Shown here in pieces: positions 35,358 through 43,060 of a stretch of DNA of 64,000 bases (position 1 is the first letter of the stretch; every line of letters starts with the position of its first letter). The position numbers and the translations under genes are program-made. The notes under the pieces are model-generated. The model was not told the origin of the DNA. It did not search any database and saw nothing but the letters and a program-made list of their open reading frames with translations. Source of the stretch: JAKFYM01 sp964416595 (GTDB lineage Bacteria; Bdellovibrionota; UBA1018; CAIPTA01); contig CAYQES010000009.1 of NCBI GenBank assembly GCA_964416595.1, positions 15,395 through 79,394 on the forward strand. Direction: 5' to 3'.

Positions 35358-36706
35358 AGAATCCTCCAAGCTAAGTGGGTGGTGGCCACGATGAAACAAA
35401 TTAGAAAAATACCGTAGCCCGCAAATGAAATCGGCGCTTCTTCTACCAAACGAGAAGTGGCTTCAGGGTGTGGTGGTGATTTATCCATGAAGATACGACG
35501 GCAAATATATACATTTACGCTTAAATAGAAAAACCATAACAGCATAAAAACCAAAGCGTATGACATGCCCATATCCAAGGAACGTGCGCCAATGGAACTA
35601 AAGATTAAAAATATGGGGGTTCCTGGAAGGCCGAGAATAATGGCGAGCAATAAGCCAACAAACCCCTTTTGCAAAGAATTGGTGGGCTTTAAAACAGTGG
35701 CATAGAGAAGCAGGCCAGTAAAAACCGGTAGGAATAAACCTATAAAATAACCAGACATAATTAACGTGGATTTAGAAACCCCTACGGATATTAATAATAA
35801 GGAGTAGAAAAATCCCGGCAAATTACTGAGAGCTTTTCTCCTGCTTCTAGCGGAAAACAGGCCGCTGATGGAAAAAACACTGCCGATAATACCAATCACA
35901 TACAATAAAAGTTTCTGCTTCCAACCGATATCTGGATAAACAATGCTAAAAAGCGCGGCGAACTTTAGCGCAACTGCGCTGAGAAATGTGACGAGAGCAA
36001 GTGTTACTCCCTCTGGCAAAAATTCAACAGCCTGACTGAACCATTTCGACCAAGGAGGAATAGGAAGGGCGAAAATCAATAATAAGAGCCAAGTAGTAAT
36101 GCCTAATTTTGAGGCTTCAACTTTAGAAAAAAGCAGATTCTTCCCACCAAACTCGGTAATTCCCCAACCGATCACCAATAACCCGAGAAGGAAACATAGC
36201 GAGTACATCCGCTTGGAAATGGCAGCTCCGAGATCCGCTTGCGGGCCTTCAATAGAAAAACGAATAAGATAGAAAAAAACAACCCCAGCCAAAGCCAAGA
36301 GAGCACCCGTGGCCACGGCGTTGTCGGACATTATAAATAAAGCGCAAAAGCCTTGGACCAAGTTGATCAATGTTTTAATCAAGGTTCCATGGCGGGAAGA
36401 AAATGAACACATCCAATGAGCCAATAAAAAACACAACTCCGCCGTTAATAAGAATCCATAACGATAAGAGTTCAAAGAGAGCACAATCTCAAGCGGGTAA
36501 CCATTTACCAAAGTTCCACTTAAAGTTACTACACCCCCCTCAGAAACAATGGTTCTACTTAGGAAAAAAAGAAACAACACCCGAAAAATTGACATCAGCG
36601 AGCCCGGAGTAAACAACCCCCGCTGAAAACTCTTTGGCCAGGGAATCAGAGTAACAGCAAATGGCGCCAACACATACAGCAGGAGCAGAGCTACATCTAA
36701 TTTCAT
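35354..36706 (-). CDS. Extra antiporter-like membrane subunit (here called X)
   Basis: 450 residues from the ATG at 36706, which overlaps the NuoL-like stop (ATGA) and has GGGAGG 4 nt upstream. It has about 13 hydrophobic segments and the general antiporter-subunit layout. The positions of TM5 Glu and TM7 Lys appear to be Ala/Leu and Pro (L-P-I-P-P-W-S-K-W), while a lysine persists in A-V-A-L-K-F-A-A-L-F. Canonical complex I has no fourth antiporter subunit here, so this gene has no counterpart in the neighbouring nuo operon. It may be a duplicated L/M-like subunit; assignment is by position and hydropathy. Confidence 0.55.
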   Translation of the reverse strand: MKLDVALLLLYVLAPFAVTLIPWPKSFQRGLFTPGSLMSIFRVLFLFFLSRTIVSEGGVVTLSGTLVNGYPLEIVLSLNSYRYGFLLTAELCFLLAHWMCSFSSRHGTLIKTLINLVQGFCALFIMSDNAVATGALLALAGVVFFYLIRFSIEGPQADLGAAISKRMYSLCFLLGLLVIGWGITEFGGKNLLFSKVEASKLGITTWLLLLIFALPIPPWSKWFSQAVEFLPEGVTLALVTFLSAVALKFAALFSIVYPDIGWKQKLLLYVIGIIGSVFSISGLFSARSRRKALSNLPGFFYSLLLISVGVSKSTLIMSGYFIGLFLPVFTGLLLYATVLKPTNSLQKGFVGLLLAIILGLPGTPIFLIFSSIGARSLDMGMSYALVFMLLWFFYLSVNVYICRRIFMDKSPPHPEATSRLVEEAPISFAGYGIFLICFIVATTHLAWRIL

Positions 36707-38457
36707 CTGCCCTCCCATAAAAATAACAATGAACCCAAAATGGTAATGAGCACGCCGAAAAATAGATATGCCCTAGTATTGCCGGAATGAAAGTAGCGAG
36801 TAAAAAGCGATAAAGAGAAGCTGTACTCATGAAAGTTTCGATATAATTTATCAGAAAAAAGTAATCGATCAGAATCTTGGAGCAACGATGCACCCCGCGT
36901 GAACAACACAGCTACCTTCCTTGTTATCCACTCCATGCTGCGCTCGGGAATCCGCAGCACCTGATCGTTCCATTGAATCACGATAGGATCCACGCCTGGA
37001 AACAGATCCTCCATCTTTACTTCTTTACTGCGAATCCACTGGATGAATTTTGAATTCAGCCCCAACAATAATCCCGCAAATAAGCCTAAAATCACGGCAG
37101 ATCCAGCGGTCAATATGTGTAAATTAGACAATAAATACCCAATTCCCATACGGTAAGGGCTTTCCCCATACACATCCACCATGCGAATCACAGCAGCAAT
37201 CTGTGCCAACAACACCCCGCCAGCAGGCAAGAGCCACAGAAGAAAAGATTTTCCATCTCCTTGCTTCTCTTGTATTGGCGAAAATGAAGTCACCAAGGAT
37301 TTTGCTACCACCATCGAAAGTAAAAAGGTCAATGCCCCAAGACCAATCAATTTAATGGAGGATTCTGAAGTAACTCGAGCACCAGCAATATCCACTCCAG
37401 GAATGGCCCCACTAATAATACCAAGTAAGAGTCCAGATATTCCAAAAGCTACGACTTCTTTCCATTTAGTATCGATTTGTTTCCCAAATCTGAAAAAACA
37501 ACTGATAGCAAAAATGGCCCCAAACGCTATTGCTTCGTATACGCTCCAGAAATAATCGTCCTGCCGGCCGGAGCTAAAACGCAAAAAAAGCAGATAGCTC
37601 ATAAAAGAAAAGGTCAGCCAAAAAGAAGATCCAAGTGACGACAAACAAACCAACGAAAGCCAAGAAAAGATAGCAGTGGAAACCCCAAAGATAGTGGAAA
37701 GAGGAGTCCACAGCTCTGTTGGCATATCCTCACGAATGATTCTGCCTAAAAGAAAAAATACGGCGCCGGCGTGCAATAAAGAAAGCGGCAAGTGGCTCCA
37801 GTCGGGAAAGTTATGCCGAGAAAAAATGAAGGCCATAATATAGAAAACCGCCCCCAACAACATAATCGCAAACACATTAAGCCCACCCAGAATGGCGAGA
37901 CCAAGAAGAGCCATCAGACCCAAAAACACAAAGCAGCTACGCTTAAAATACGAAGCCCGCTCCGCTTTTTCGTCGCCCATACCCTCTTGCACACTAAAGG
38001 CATGCAATAAAAAAATAGTGGCTTCTATAAACAAAAATGAAAGTAGGATATTTTCACTTAAAAAAGCTAACGACGAAAAAAATGATGACCCCAATAAAAA
38101 TATAAATTTTAAACTCTTGCTGTCTTGGCGCTCATTGCCCATTCCATCAAGCGCGGCCAATGCTAGCAGTAGGGAACTAGAAAAAAATATCCAAACGAAG
38201 CGAGTCCAATGCAGTTGGAAAGAAAACCCAAAATATCCCGAAGAATCAGCAGAGAACGGCCAAAGAAATTCCGTTCGCACTGGATTATCAAAACGAATCA
38301 CACCCCAAACACAGACTAGCAATATTACAGAAAATACCGCCATCCCTATTTTTGCTTCGGATTCTGGCCGCAGGTTTTTCTTCACCACAAAATATACTCC
38401 TGCAGCCGCAGGGGCCATGAAGATAAACGCAGGTAAGATAAAATTCCAAAAATTCAT
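36703..38457 (-). CDS. Diverged NuoL-like antiporter subunit
   Basis: 584 residues, ~15 hydrophobic segments. The TM5 glutamate seems kept (E145 in S-F-L-F-I-E-A-T-I-F-L-L-H), and L-P-L-S-L-L-H-A-G matches NuoL T-P-V-S-A-L-I-H-A-A. The loop with the TM7 lysine is shortened to F-S-R-H-N-F-P-D-W. The C-terminus has a charged amphipathic stretch (about 470-555) then H-S-G-N-T-R-A-Y plus a final helix, paralleling V-H-T-G-R-L-E-H-Y of NuoL. The lateral arm therefore appears conserved. It lies 15 nt after the NuoK-like gene. The least degenerate of the four antiporter-like subunits. Confidence 0.7.
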   Translation of the reverse strand: MNFWNFILPAFIFMAPAAAGVYFVVKKNLRPESEAKIGMAVFSVILLVCVWGVIRFDNPVRTEFLWPFSADSSGYFGFSFQLHWTRFVWIFFSSSLLLALAALDGMGNERQDSKSLKFIFLLGSSFFSSLAFLSENILLSFLFIEATIFLLHAFSVQEGMGDEKAERASYFKRSCFVFLGLMALLGLAILGGLNVFAIMLLGAVFYIMAFIFSRHNFPDWSHLPLSLLHAGAVFFLLGRIIREDMPTELWTPLSTIFGVSTAIFSWLSLVCLSSLGSSFWLTFSFMSYLLFLRFSSGRQDDYFWSVYEAIAFGAIFAISCFFRFGKQIDTKWKEVVAFGISGLLLGIISGAIPGVDIAGARVTSESSIKLIGLGALTFLLSMVVAKSLVTSFSPIQEKQGDGKSFLLWLLPAGGVLLAQIAAVIRMVDVYGESPYRMGIGYLLSNLHILTAGSAVILGLFAGLLLGLNSKFIQWIRSKEVKMEDLFPGVDPIVIQWNDQVLRIPERSMEWITRKVAVLFTRGASLLQDSDRLLFSDKLYRNFHEYSFSLSLFTRYFHSGNTRAYLFFGVLITILGSLLFLWEGR

Positions 38458-38472
38458 CGCATTAATCCATGA

Positions 38473-38793
38473 TTAGTTACGCAAACTATTTTCCTCATCG
38501 TATTCCAGAGTGCCTTTGAATCTGCCGCAACGGTGCAATACAAGTATTCCAACAAAACCGACTGCAGGAACAAGGCCGAGAGTCACTAAGGAGATCACCA
38601 CTAGATCTCCCTCCCCTTGAAATGAATACCTCGACAATAAAAACCCAACGGCAGCCACTGATTTTAATGCGATCAATTGGCCAACCAAGCTCCAAACTCC
38701 GTGACGTCTCAAGAAAATGGCGGAAGTGCCTGTCACAAAAATGGCTAATGAAACGAGGATAATTGCCTTATTCAATAAAGATGCGTAGACCAT
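38473..38793 (-). CDS. Diverged NuoK-like subunit lacking both glutamates
   Basis: 106 residues from the ATG at 38793, which overlaps the NuoJ-like stop by one base (TGATG). A longer frame to 38886 would invade the neighbour. It has three hydrophobic helices as in NuoK. Alignment anchored on R-R and on P-A-V-G-F-V-G-I-L-V-L-H-R (NuoK E-G-A-V-G-L-G-L-L-I-A-L-F-R) places Leu at the first functional glutamate and Val at the second. Both are essential for coupling in studied NuoK proteins. A short charged tail (E-Y-D-E-E-N) is extra. Confidence 0.65.
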   Translation of the reverse strand: MVYASLLNKAIILVSLAIFVTGTSAIFLRRHGVWSLVGQLIALKSVAAVGFLLSRYSFQGEGDLVVISLVTLGLVPAVGFVGILVLHRCGRFKGTLEYDEENSLRN

Positions 38794-39290
38794 CACCGCT
38801 CTTTCCTTACCAAGAAAAATCCACCGATTACCATGCCAACCAAGGTCAACACGGGGATAAAAACCAGAAGCCAATCTGCAGCCCAAATTCTTGTATGCAA
38901 TAACTCTAGACTATGCCCATTTTCCGAGCGCATAGGCAAACTAGGCTCCGCTTGAAAAAGAAAAATGCCGCCACCCACCACAGCACAAGCTGCAATCCAG
39001 AAGAAAAACACACGGGCCATGCGATCTAAACGAATATTTTTAGGAGAAAGAGATGGTGCAATATTCTGCGTTCGGAAATATAGATATACTACGAAATCTG
39101 TAACCAAAAAGGCGGCTAACATAAGGAGCCCATAGTAACTCCCACCAGAAACTTGCACTGCAAATCCTAAACCTAGAGAACAAAGCATTGCGCCCCAAAG
39201 CAATCTTTCTGCACTCCGAGACGCACAAGCCATGAAGGCCGCAAAAAGTGCCATCACTAAAAATAAAAAAACAAATAGCGAATTAATCAA
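38793..39290 (-). CDS. Diverged NuoJ-like subunit
   Basis: 165 residues with five hydrophobic segments, in the J position between I-like and K-like genes. The third segment (G-L-L-M-L-A-A-F-L-V-T-D-F-V-V-Y-L-Y-F) occupies the place of the NuoJ helix V-L-V-Y-A-G-A-I-M-V-L-F, but the Tyr/Gly pattern is not kept and an Asp appears instead. It overlaps the I-like gene by 4 nt. Assignment relies mainly on order, size and hydropathy. Confidence 0.6.
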   Translation of the reverse strand: MINSLFVFLFLVMALFAAFMACASRSAERLLWGAMLCSLGLGFAVQVSGGSYYGLLMLAAFLVTDFVVYLYFRTQNIAPSLSPKNIRLDRMARVFFFWIAACAVVGGGIFLFQAEPSLPMRSENGHSLELLHTRIWAADWLLVFIPVLTLVGMVIGGFFLVRKER

Positions 39291-39760
39291 CGCCGCACCT
39301 CGTATGTTCGGATTCTGGTGATATCTTTTTCTGTTTTTACCGAATGGCCAAACAGCACCATCACCAGATCTTCTGAGCGTCCGGAAACCAATTCAAAGTC
39401 CTTTGAATAAGACAAACTAGATTCAGGACAAATCTCAATGCATGCTCCGCAGGAAAAACATTTCCCAAGATCAATCCGATACTCTAGCACATTGATCGAC
39501 CCATCGGCCTTATTCTCCGATTTAAAATCCAAAGCCTTCACCGGACACACCGGCAAACAGGCAGAGCAGCCCGTGCACTTTGCGAGATCGTTGCGCAGAT
39601 ATCCCCTGAAATTAGAAAACATATCCAGCGGCGCTTTCCCAGAAATGGTATCAGGGTATTTTTCTACCACACTCTTATAGCGGTACAGCACGCGACGAAG
39701 ATACTGGTAGTTAAGGCCCAAGCTTTTTTTCAACGCCAGCAATACCGACGTAAGTTTCAT
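39287..39760 (-). CDS. NuoI-like protein with two intact [4Fe-4S] motifs
   Basis: 157 residues. Two ferredoxin motifs are complete: C62-x2-C65-x2-C68-x3-C72 and C101-x2-C104-x2-C107-x3-C111, each followed by Pro. The N-terminal ~55 residues lack the membrane-anchoring pattern of the canonical copy and are basic. The C-terminus carries an unusual tail (about 120-157). It is the only subunit of the second operon that retains all redox ligands, although its expected partner cluster N2 has lost ligands in the B-like protein. Overlaps both neighbours by 4 nt. Confidence 0.85.
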   Translation of the reverse strand: MKLTSVLLALKKSLGLNYQYLRRVLYRYKSVVEKYPDTISGKAPLDMFSNFRGYLRNDLAKCTGCSACLPVCPVKALDFKSENKADGSINVLEYRIDLGKCFSCGACIEICPESSLSYSKDFELVSGRSEDLVMVLFGHSVKTEKDITRIRTYEVRR

Positions 39761-40689
39761 AACCTAACCCCAACCCAAACGGCTTCCACTAAAAAACCCA
39801 AGATGCATAAACGAAAAAGCCAGCGAAGCGCGAGCTCGCTCGCATCCGAGGATCGTAAACGCGGAAAACTGCCCTGTAAAAAAGTGAACAAGAATAAAAC
39901 CAAGGCAGTTTTTATTGGAAAGATAATTTTTGCAATCAGACCAGTAGTTCCGCCCAGGAAAACAAATACCCAAAAACTTAAAAGGCAAAATACCCACATT
40001 TTTCTTACAAAGAAAATTAAGTAATGTGTTGATCTTCCAAGACTCAATTCGCCTTCATTTTGAATCGGATTTTCATTCACAAACAAGAAAATGGCACCCA
40101 AGGCAGCGATAGCACATAGAAATAGGCCCGGGCTGGCGATGATTGAATGATAAGGGAAGTACCTTTGGGCCTCAGAAATTCCTTGTAAACTTGGGGGGCC
40201 CACTTTCAATGTGGCAGCTAAAAATGCAAATGCCATAAGTGAAGCGCCCAATACGCGAATGGCCATTCGCTTTCTCCACTCCAAGCGCTCCCGGGCATCA
40301 GTAGTGGCGTGAAGAAAGGCCGCTTCAAGGGAAGCGGCCAAAAGCGGTAGAAGCAAAAGAGCGGGTAAGCCTGTATTTTTCATAGAATCTGGCAGCACGC
40401 CAGATAACAAAATCAGCAAGAATATTGCTGGTAGGCTTTTCCAAGCGCTTAGCGCAATTCTAAATCGCAATGATAGTGGCGGTGTAGTGTCCTGTTTTAT
40501 TTTAACTTTTCGAAAGTCCTTCCATACCTGGCTGTAATCCATGGATCCATGCCGGCCTGGGCCATCCCTGTGTTGAATCCGCGCATCCAAAAATCGCTCA
40601 AGAAATATAAAAAAGAACGTGCCGATAAAAAGGAAGGCCAGAATCGCTGCGACAGAAAAAATGAGAGTAGAAATGTAAAATAAATTCAC
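39757..40689 (-). CDS. Diverged NuoH-like subunit
   Basis: 310 residues, about 8 hydrophobic segments, in the H position. The N-terminal loop R-D-G-P-G-R-H-G corresponds to R-T-G-P-N-R-V-G of NuoH, and E-R-F-L-D-A-R-I-Q-H precedes it like the A-E-R-R-I-C-S-W-M-Q segment. The quinone-chamber loop is shortened to N-E-N-P-I-Q-N-E-G-E-L-S, keeping part of the P-x-x-x-x-E-G-E pattern. It is ~55 residues shorter than its canonical neighbour. Overlaps the D-like and I-like genes by 4 nt. Confidence 0.75.
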   Translation of the reverse strand: MNLFYISTLIFSVAAILAFLFIGTFFFIFLERFLDARIQHRDGPGRHGSMDYSQVWKDFRKVKIKQDTTPPLSLRFRIALSAWKSLPAIFLLILLSGVLPDSMKNTGLPALLLLPLLAASLEAAFLHATTDARERLEWRKRMAIRVLGASLMAFAFLAATLKVGPPSLQGISEAQRYFPYHSIIASPGLFLCAIAALGAIFLFVNENPIQNEGELSLGRSTHYLIFFVRKMWVFCLLSFWVFVFLGGTTGLIAKIIFPIKTALVLFLFTFLQGSFPRLRSSDASELALRWLFRLCILGFLVEAVWVGVRL

Positions 40690-41789
40690 TTATCCACCTC
40701 AGAAAAAGAAATATCTAAAGAATGCATCACTAAAAAAATATCGTCCAACTGCACTCCGCGCAAAAGCGCTGGAAGAATTTGCACTGCCATCGCCGAAGGA
40801 CTAAAAAAACGAATACTCGCGGGATTTATTTCACCCTTGGATTCTGTCAAAACACCTAATGCCCCCCGTGGACTTTCTACCTCAGCAAAAGCCTTGCCTG
40901 ATGCTGGAACCACATCCATTCCCACACGAATTCGATGATTGCCCACAGGAATTTTGCGAAAACAGCCCTCAATCATTTCCGCGGACTGTAAAATATCTTC
41001 AATCCTAACCCAAGAACGGGAGAGTACATCGCCTGCCAAATAGCGCAACTGTGATGAACGAAAGGCTACGGATTTATACGCGCCATAAGGGCGTTTTTCT
41101 CTGATATCCACGCCGGTCACGCCGCTGGCCCTACCATTTGGTCCCTGCAAATTCCATTTTTTCGCTTGTTCCGCAGAAATTGCCCCCAAACCTCTAGCGC
41201 GCTCTTCAAAGAAGGGGTGGGCAAGTAGGGTAGATCGTAGATCTGGTAAAAAATCCTTGATGGAAGCAATGGCTTTTTCAATCCGAAAAAACCATCCGTC
41301 AGTAGCGTCGTCTACCACGCCGCCAATGCAAATAGCACCGAATCCCAACCTTGAACCACAGTACATTTCCATGATGTCGGAAAATCGTTCGCGCTCCCGC
41401 AGGCAATGATTCATCAAGGAAAATTGCCCTAGCGTTTTAGCTAGCCTGGCATAGAAAAATAAATGGCTGCTGATGCGATTCAATTCCAAGAGAATCAACC
41501 GTATGTTGGCTGCTCGATCAGGAATTTGCAGGGATAATAATTCTTCAAAACAAGTGGCGAGACCATAGCTATAAGCAGGGGCGGCTAAATAATCGATGCG
41601 ATCAGCGTAATTTAGCACTTGGGCCATCGGCAGTTGCAAAGAAATTTCCTCGATATGACGACGGCCATAGCCCACTTCCATATACGCTTCAGAAACCAAG
41701 CCACCATCTTCCTTAATATTGAGCGCAAAAGCGCCAACACCATGGGCGCTAGCTAACTGAATCGGAGAAAAATTTAGGCTTGTCGCCAT
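40686..41789 (-). CDS. Diverged NuoD-like subunit
   Basis: 367 residues, clearly homologous to NuoD along its length. Matches include E-V-G-Y-G-R-R-H-I-E-E-I (NuoD E-I-G-Y-L-H-R-A-M-E-K-L), Y-A-D-R-I-D-Y, G-S-R-L-G, E-K-R-P-Y-G-A-Y-K and a C-terminal S-L-D-I-S-F-S-E-V-D-K. The quinone loop Q-H-P-A-T-H-G reads Q-L-A-S-A-H-G: the first histidine is Leu12, the second is kept as His16. No CxxC pairs at either end, so it is not a [NiFe]-hydrogenase large subunit. Overlaps C-like by 16 nt and H-like by 4 nt. Confidence 0.87.
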   Translation of the reverse strand: MATSLNFSPIQLASAHGVGAFALNIKEDGGLVSEAYMEVGYGRRHIEEISLQLPMAQVLNYADRIDYLAAPAYSYGLATCFEELLSLQIPDRAANIRLILLELNRISSHLFFYARLAKTLGQFSLMNHCLRERERFSDIMEMYCGSRLGFGAICIGGVVDDATDGWFFRIEKAIASIKDFLPDLRSTLLAHPFFEERARGLGAISAEQAKKWNLQGPNGRASGVTGVDIREKRPYGAYKSVAFRSSQLRYLAGDVLSRSWVRIEDILQSAEMIEGCFRKIPVGNHRIRVGMDVVPASGKAFAEVESPRGALGVLTESKGEINPASIRFFSPSAMAVQILPALLRGVQLDDIFLVMHSLDISFSEVDK

Positions 41790-42172
41790 TTTATCTCCTC
41801 TAAATGTTTATCTCCGGAAAAAGCAGCAGAGGAAAATACACAAAACTCTTCTTGCCACCAAGCAGCGTGGGGCCAAATAACCACCAAATCTGGCAAAGAA
41901 TCTTTTGCAGAAAATTCTACCTCCACGCACACAAAAGCACTTTGCCTTTTAGGGCTAAGGAGAATGTTAAAAAAAATCTTGGAACCGGGGCGCTGTTCCA
42001 CACTAACCCCCAATAGGGCGGGGAGCTGCAGCTCATCTAGAGATCGCCAATAGGATAAAACTTTAGAAAACTCCGATCCCCTCACTGGCACACGCAATAA
42101 GGAGGCATTTCCGGAACTTTCCACCTGTGGAGAGAACCCCAGCATTTCTTGTAAAGAAACCCCGTGTGTCAT
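41774..42172 (-). CDS. Truncated NuoC-like subunit
   Basis: 132 residues between the B-like and D-like genes. The N-terminal half has a NuoC-like alpha/beta look. The segment A-A-W-W-Q-E-E-F-C-V-F aligns with A-N-W-L-E-R-E-V-F-D-M of the canonical copy, but the following D-M-Y-G-I-x-F-x-G-H-P and R-R-I-L motif is absent and the protein ends ~20 residues later. It is ~57 residues shorter than NuoC. Homology is supported mainly by position plus this one stretch. Overlaps the B-like gene by 4 nt. Confidence 0.55.
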   Translation of the reverse strand: MTHGVSLQEMLGFSPQVESSGNASLLRVPVRGSEFSKVLSYWRSLDELQLPALLGVSVEQRPGSKIFFNILLSPKRQSAFVCVEVEFSAKDSLPDLVVIWPHAAWWQEEFCVFSSAAFSGDKHLEEIKWRQA

Positions 42173-42603
42173 GCTTGGGCCCGCCCTAGTTTTTCCTGCA
42201 AACGTAAAACCGCATGAATTAAAGATTCTGGCCGAGGAGGATTTCCTGGGATGAAAAAATCTACGGGAATATAGGCATCTAAACCCAATATCTTATGTGG
42301 GCCCTCTAGCGAATACATGCCCCCAGTACTGGCACAACTCCCCACAGCCACCACAAATTTTGGCGATCGCATTTCTTCATACATGCGTTTCAATTCTGGG
42401 GCGATCGCTGGAGTCACAGGACCAGAAACAAAAATCACATCCGCATTGCGATGATCATCTACAATCTTGCAACCTAAACGTTCCCAATCAAAACGTGGGC
42501 CCGAAGCAGCCTCCACTTCTAATCCGCTAAATGAAAGCCATACATGATAAATCCAGAGCGAATTCACCATAGGATTTAGGTTTTCCTTATGGGCAGCCTT
42601 CAT
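42169..42603 (-). CDS. NuoB-like protein missing three of four N2 ligands
   Basis: 144 residues and unmistakably NuoB-like. N-S-L-W near the start, S-P-K-F-V-V-A-V-G-S-C-A-S-T-G-G, Y-I-P-V-D-F-F-I-P-G and L-I-H-A-V-L-R-L-Q-E-K all match the canonical copy. The adjacent ligand cysteines (C35-C36 in NuoB) are Phe25-Ser26, the fourth ligand is Asn121 (P-G-N-P-P), and only Cys90 remains. Cluster N2 cannot be bound in the usual way. Two other Cys are not both available (one at residue 45), so a replacement site is not obvious. Overlaps A-like and C-like by 4 nt. Confidence 0.92.
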   Translation of the reverse strand: MKAAHKENLNPMVNSLWIYHVWLSFSGLEVEAASGPRFDWERLGCKIVDDHRNADVIFVSGPVTPAIAPELKRMYEEMRSPKFVVAVGSCASTGGMYSLEGPHKILGLDAYIPVDFFIPGNPPRPESLIHAVLRLQEKLGRAQA

Positions 42604-42977
42604 TTATTTTCCTTATCGGGCCATTCTAAATTATCGATCCATTTTAGATAGCCCTGCCGTGCGCCGTATCGTAGCAAAGCTAAAAGAATGAGCGGAAATA
42701 CCGCTATTTTCCCGATAAAAATCCATCGCTCCTGCATAGGTAGTCCTAAAATTTTTTCCCGATAGGAAAACCAAAGAGGCAAAGAAAGAGATAACCAAGA
42801 CCATAGTACTAATACCCAAAGCATATGGTAAAAAGAGCGGAAGGCTCCTTCGGATTTTCCGTCTCCGGGCTCTAAGGGTGGTTTAATTTTTTGTATTTTG
42901 TCCCACACTAAAACAAGGGCGATAGCCGCTACCAATAGTGCCGCTGGGATCAAGAACAATAGAATTTTCGGATACAT
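42600..42977 (-). CDS. Diverged NuoA-like subunit, first gene of second operon
   Basis: 125 residues with three hydrophobic segments. The Cys-loop I-E-C-G of NuoA reads L-E-P-G (residues 35-38). The acidic helix F-D-V-E becomes W-S-W-L, losing both carboxylates. The following Y-R-E-K-I-L-G matches Y-R-K-F-L-G, and the C-terminal L-E-W resembles the L-E-W end of NuoA. First gene of the 12-gene operon, divergent from mfd across an 83-nt gap. Confidence 0.6.
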   Translation of the reverse strand: MYPKILLFLIPAALLVAAIALVLVWDKIQKIKPPLEPGDGKSEGAFRSFYHMLWVLVLWSWLSLSLPLWFSYREKILGLPMQERWIFIGKIAVFPLILLALLRYGARQGYLKWIDNLEWPDKENK

Positions 42978-43060
42978 GAATTTAGCCGCCCCTTAAGCAA
43001 GAAGCGTAAAAAACAATGGCCGGCAATGTCAAGAATTATGCTGTAATATAGGATAGTTAC
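42978..43060. promoter_or_regulatory. Divergent promoter region, second nuo-like operon / mfd
   Basis: This 83-nt gap must hold the start signals for both transcription units. On the minus strand a perfect TTGACA lies at 43032-43027, but the -10 at 16-17 nt (TTTACG/TTACGC) is poor. On the plus strand TAATAT at 43044-43049 is a plausible -10 for mfd without a recognisable -35. Neither gene has a strong Shine-Dalgarno. Confidence 0.35.

Noticed and set aside
38793..38886. Upstream extension of the NuoK-like protein
   Set aside because: It overlaps the NuoJ-like gene by 94 nt, and the ATG at 38793 gives the right NuoK length.
32432..42977. Group 4 [NiFe] hydrogenase or Mrp-type antiporter instead of a complex I paralogue
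   Set aside because: The D-like protein has no CxxC pairs for a NiFe site, and there are no hydrogenase maturation genes; the full A-B-C-D-H-I-J-K-L-M-N order, including A-like, J-like and K-like genes, is that of complex I.
32432..42977. Second nuo operon as a decaying pseudogene set
   Set aside because: All twelve frames are open over 10.5 kb, starts and overlaps are preserved with good Shine-Dalgarno sites, and non-catalytic motifs are conserved.
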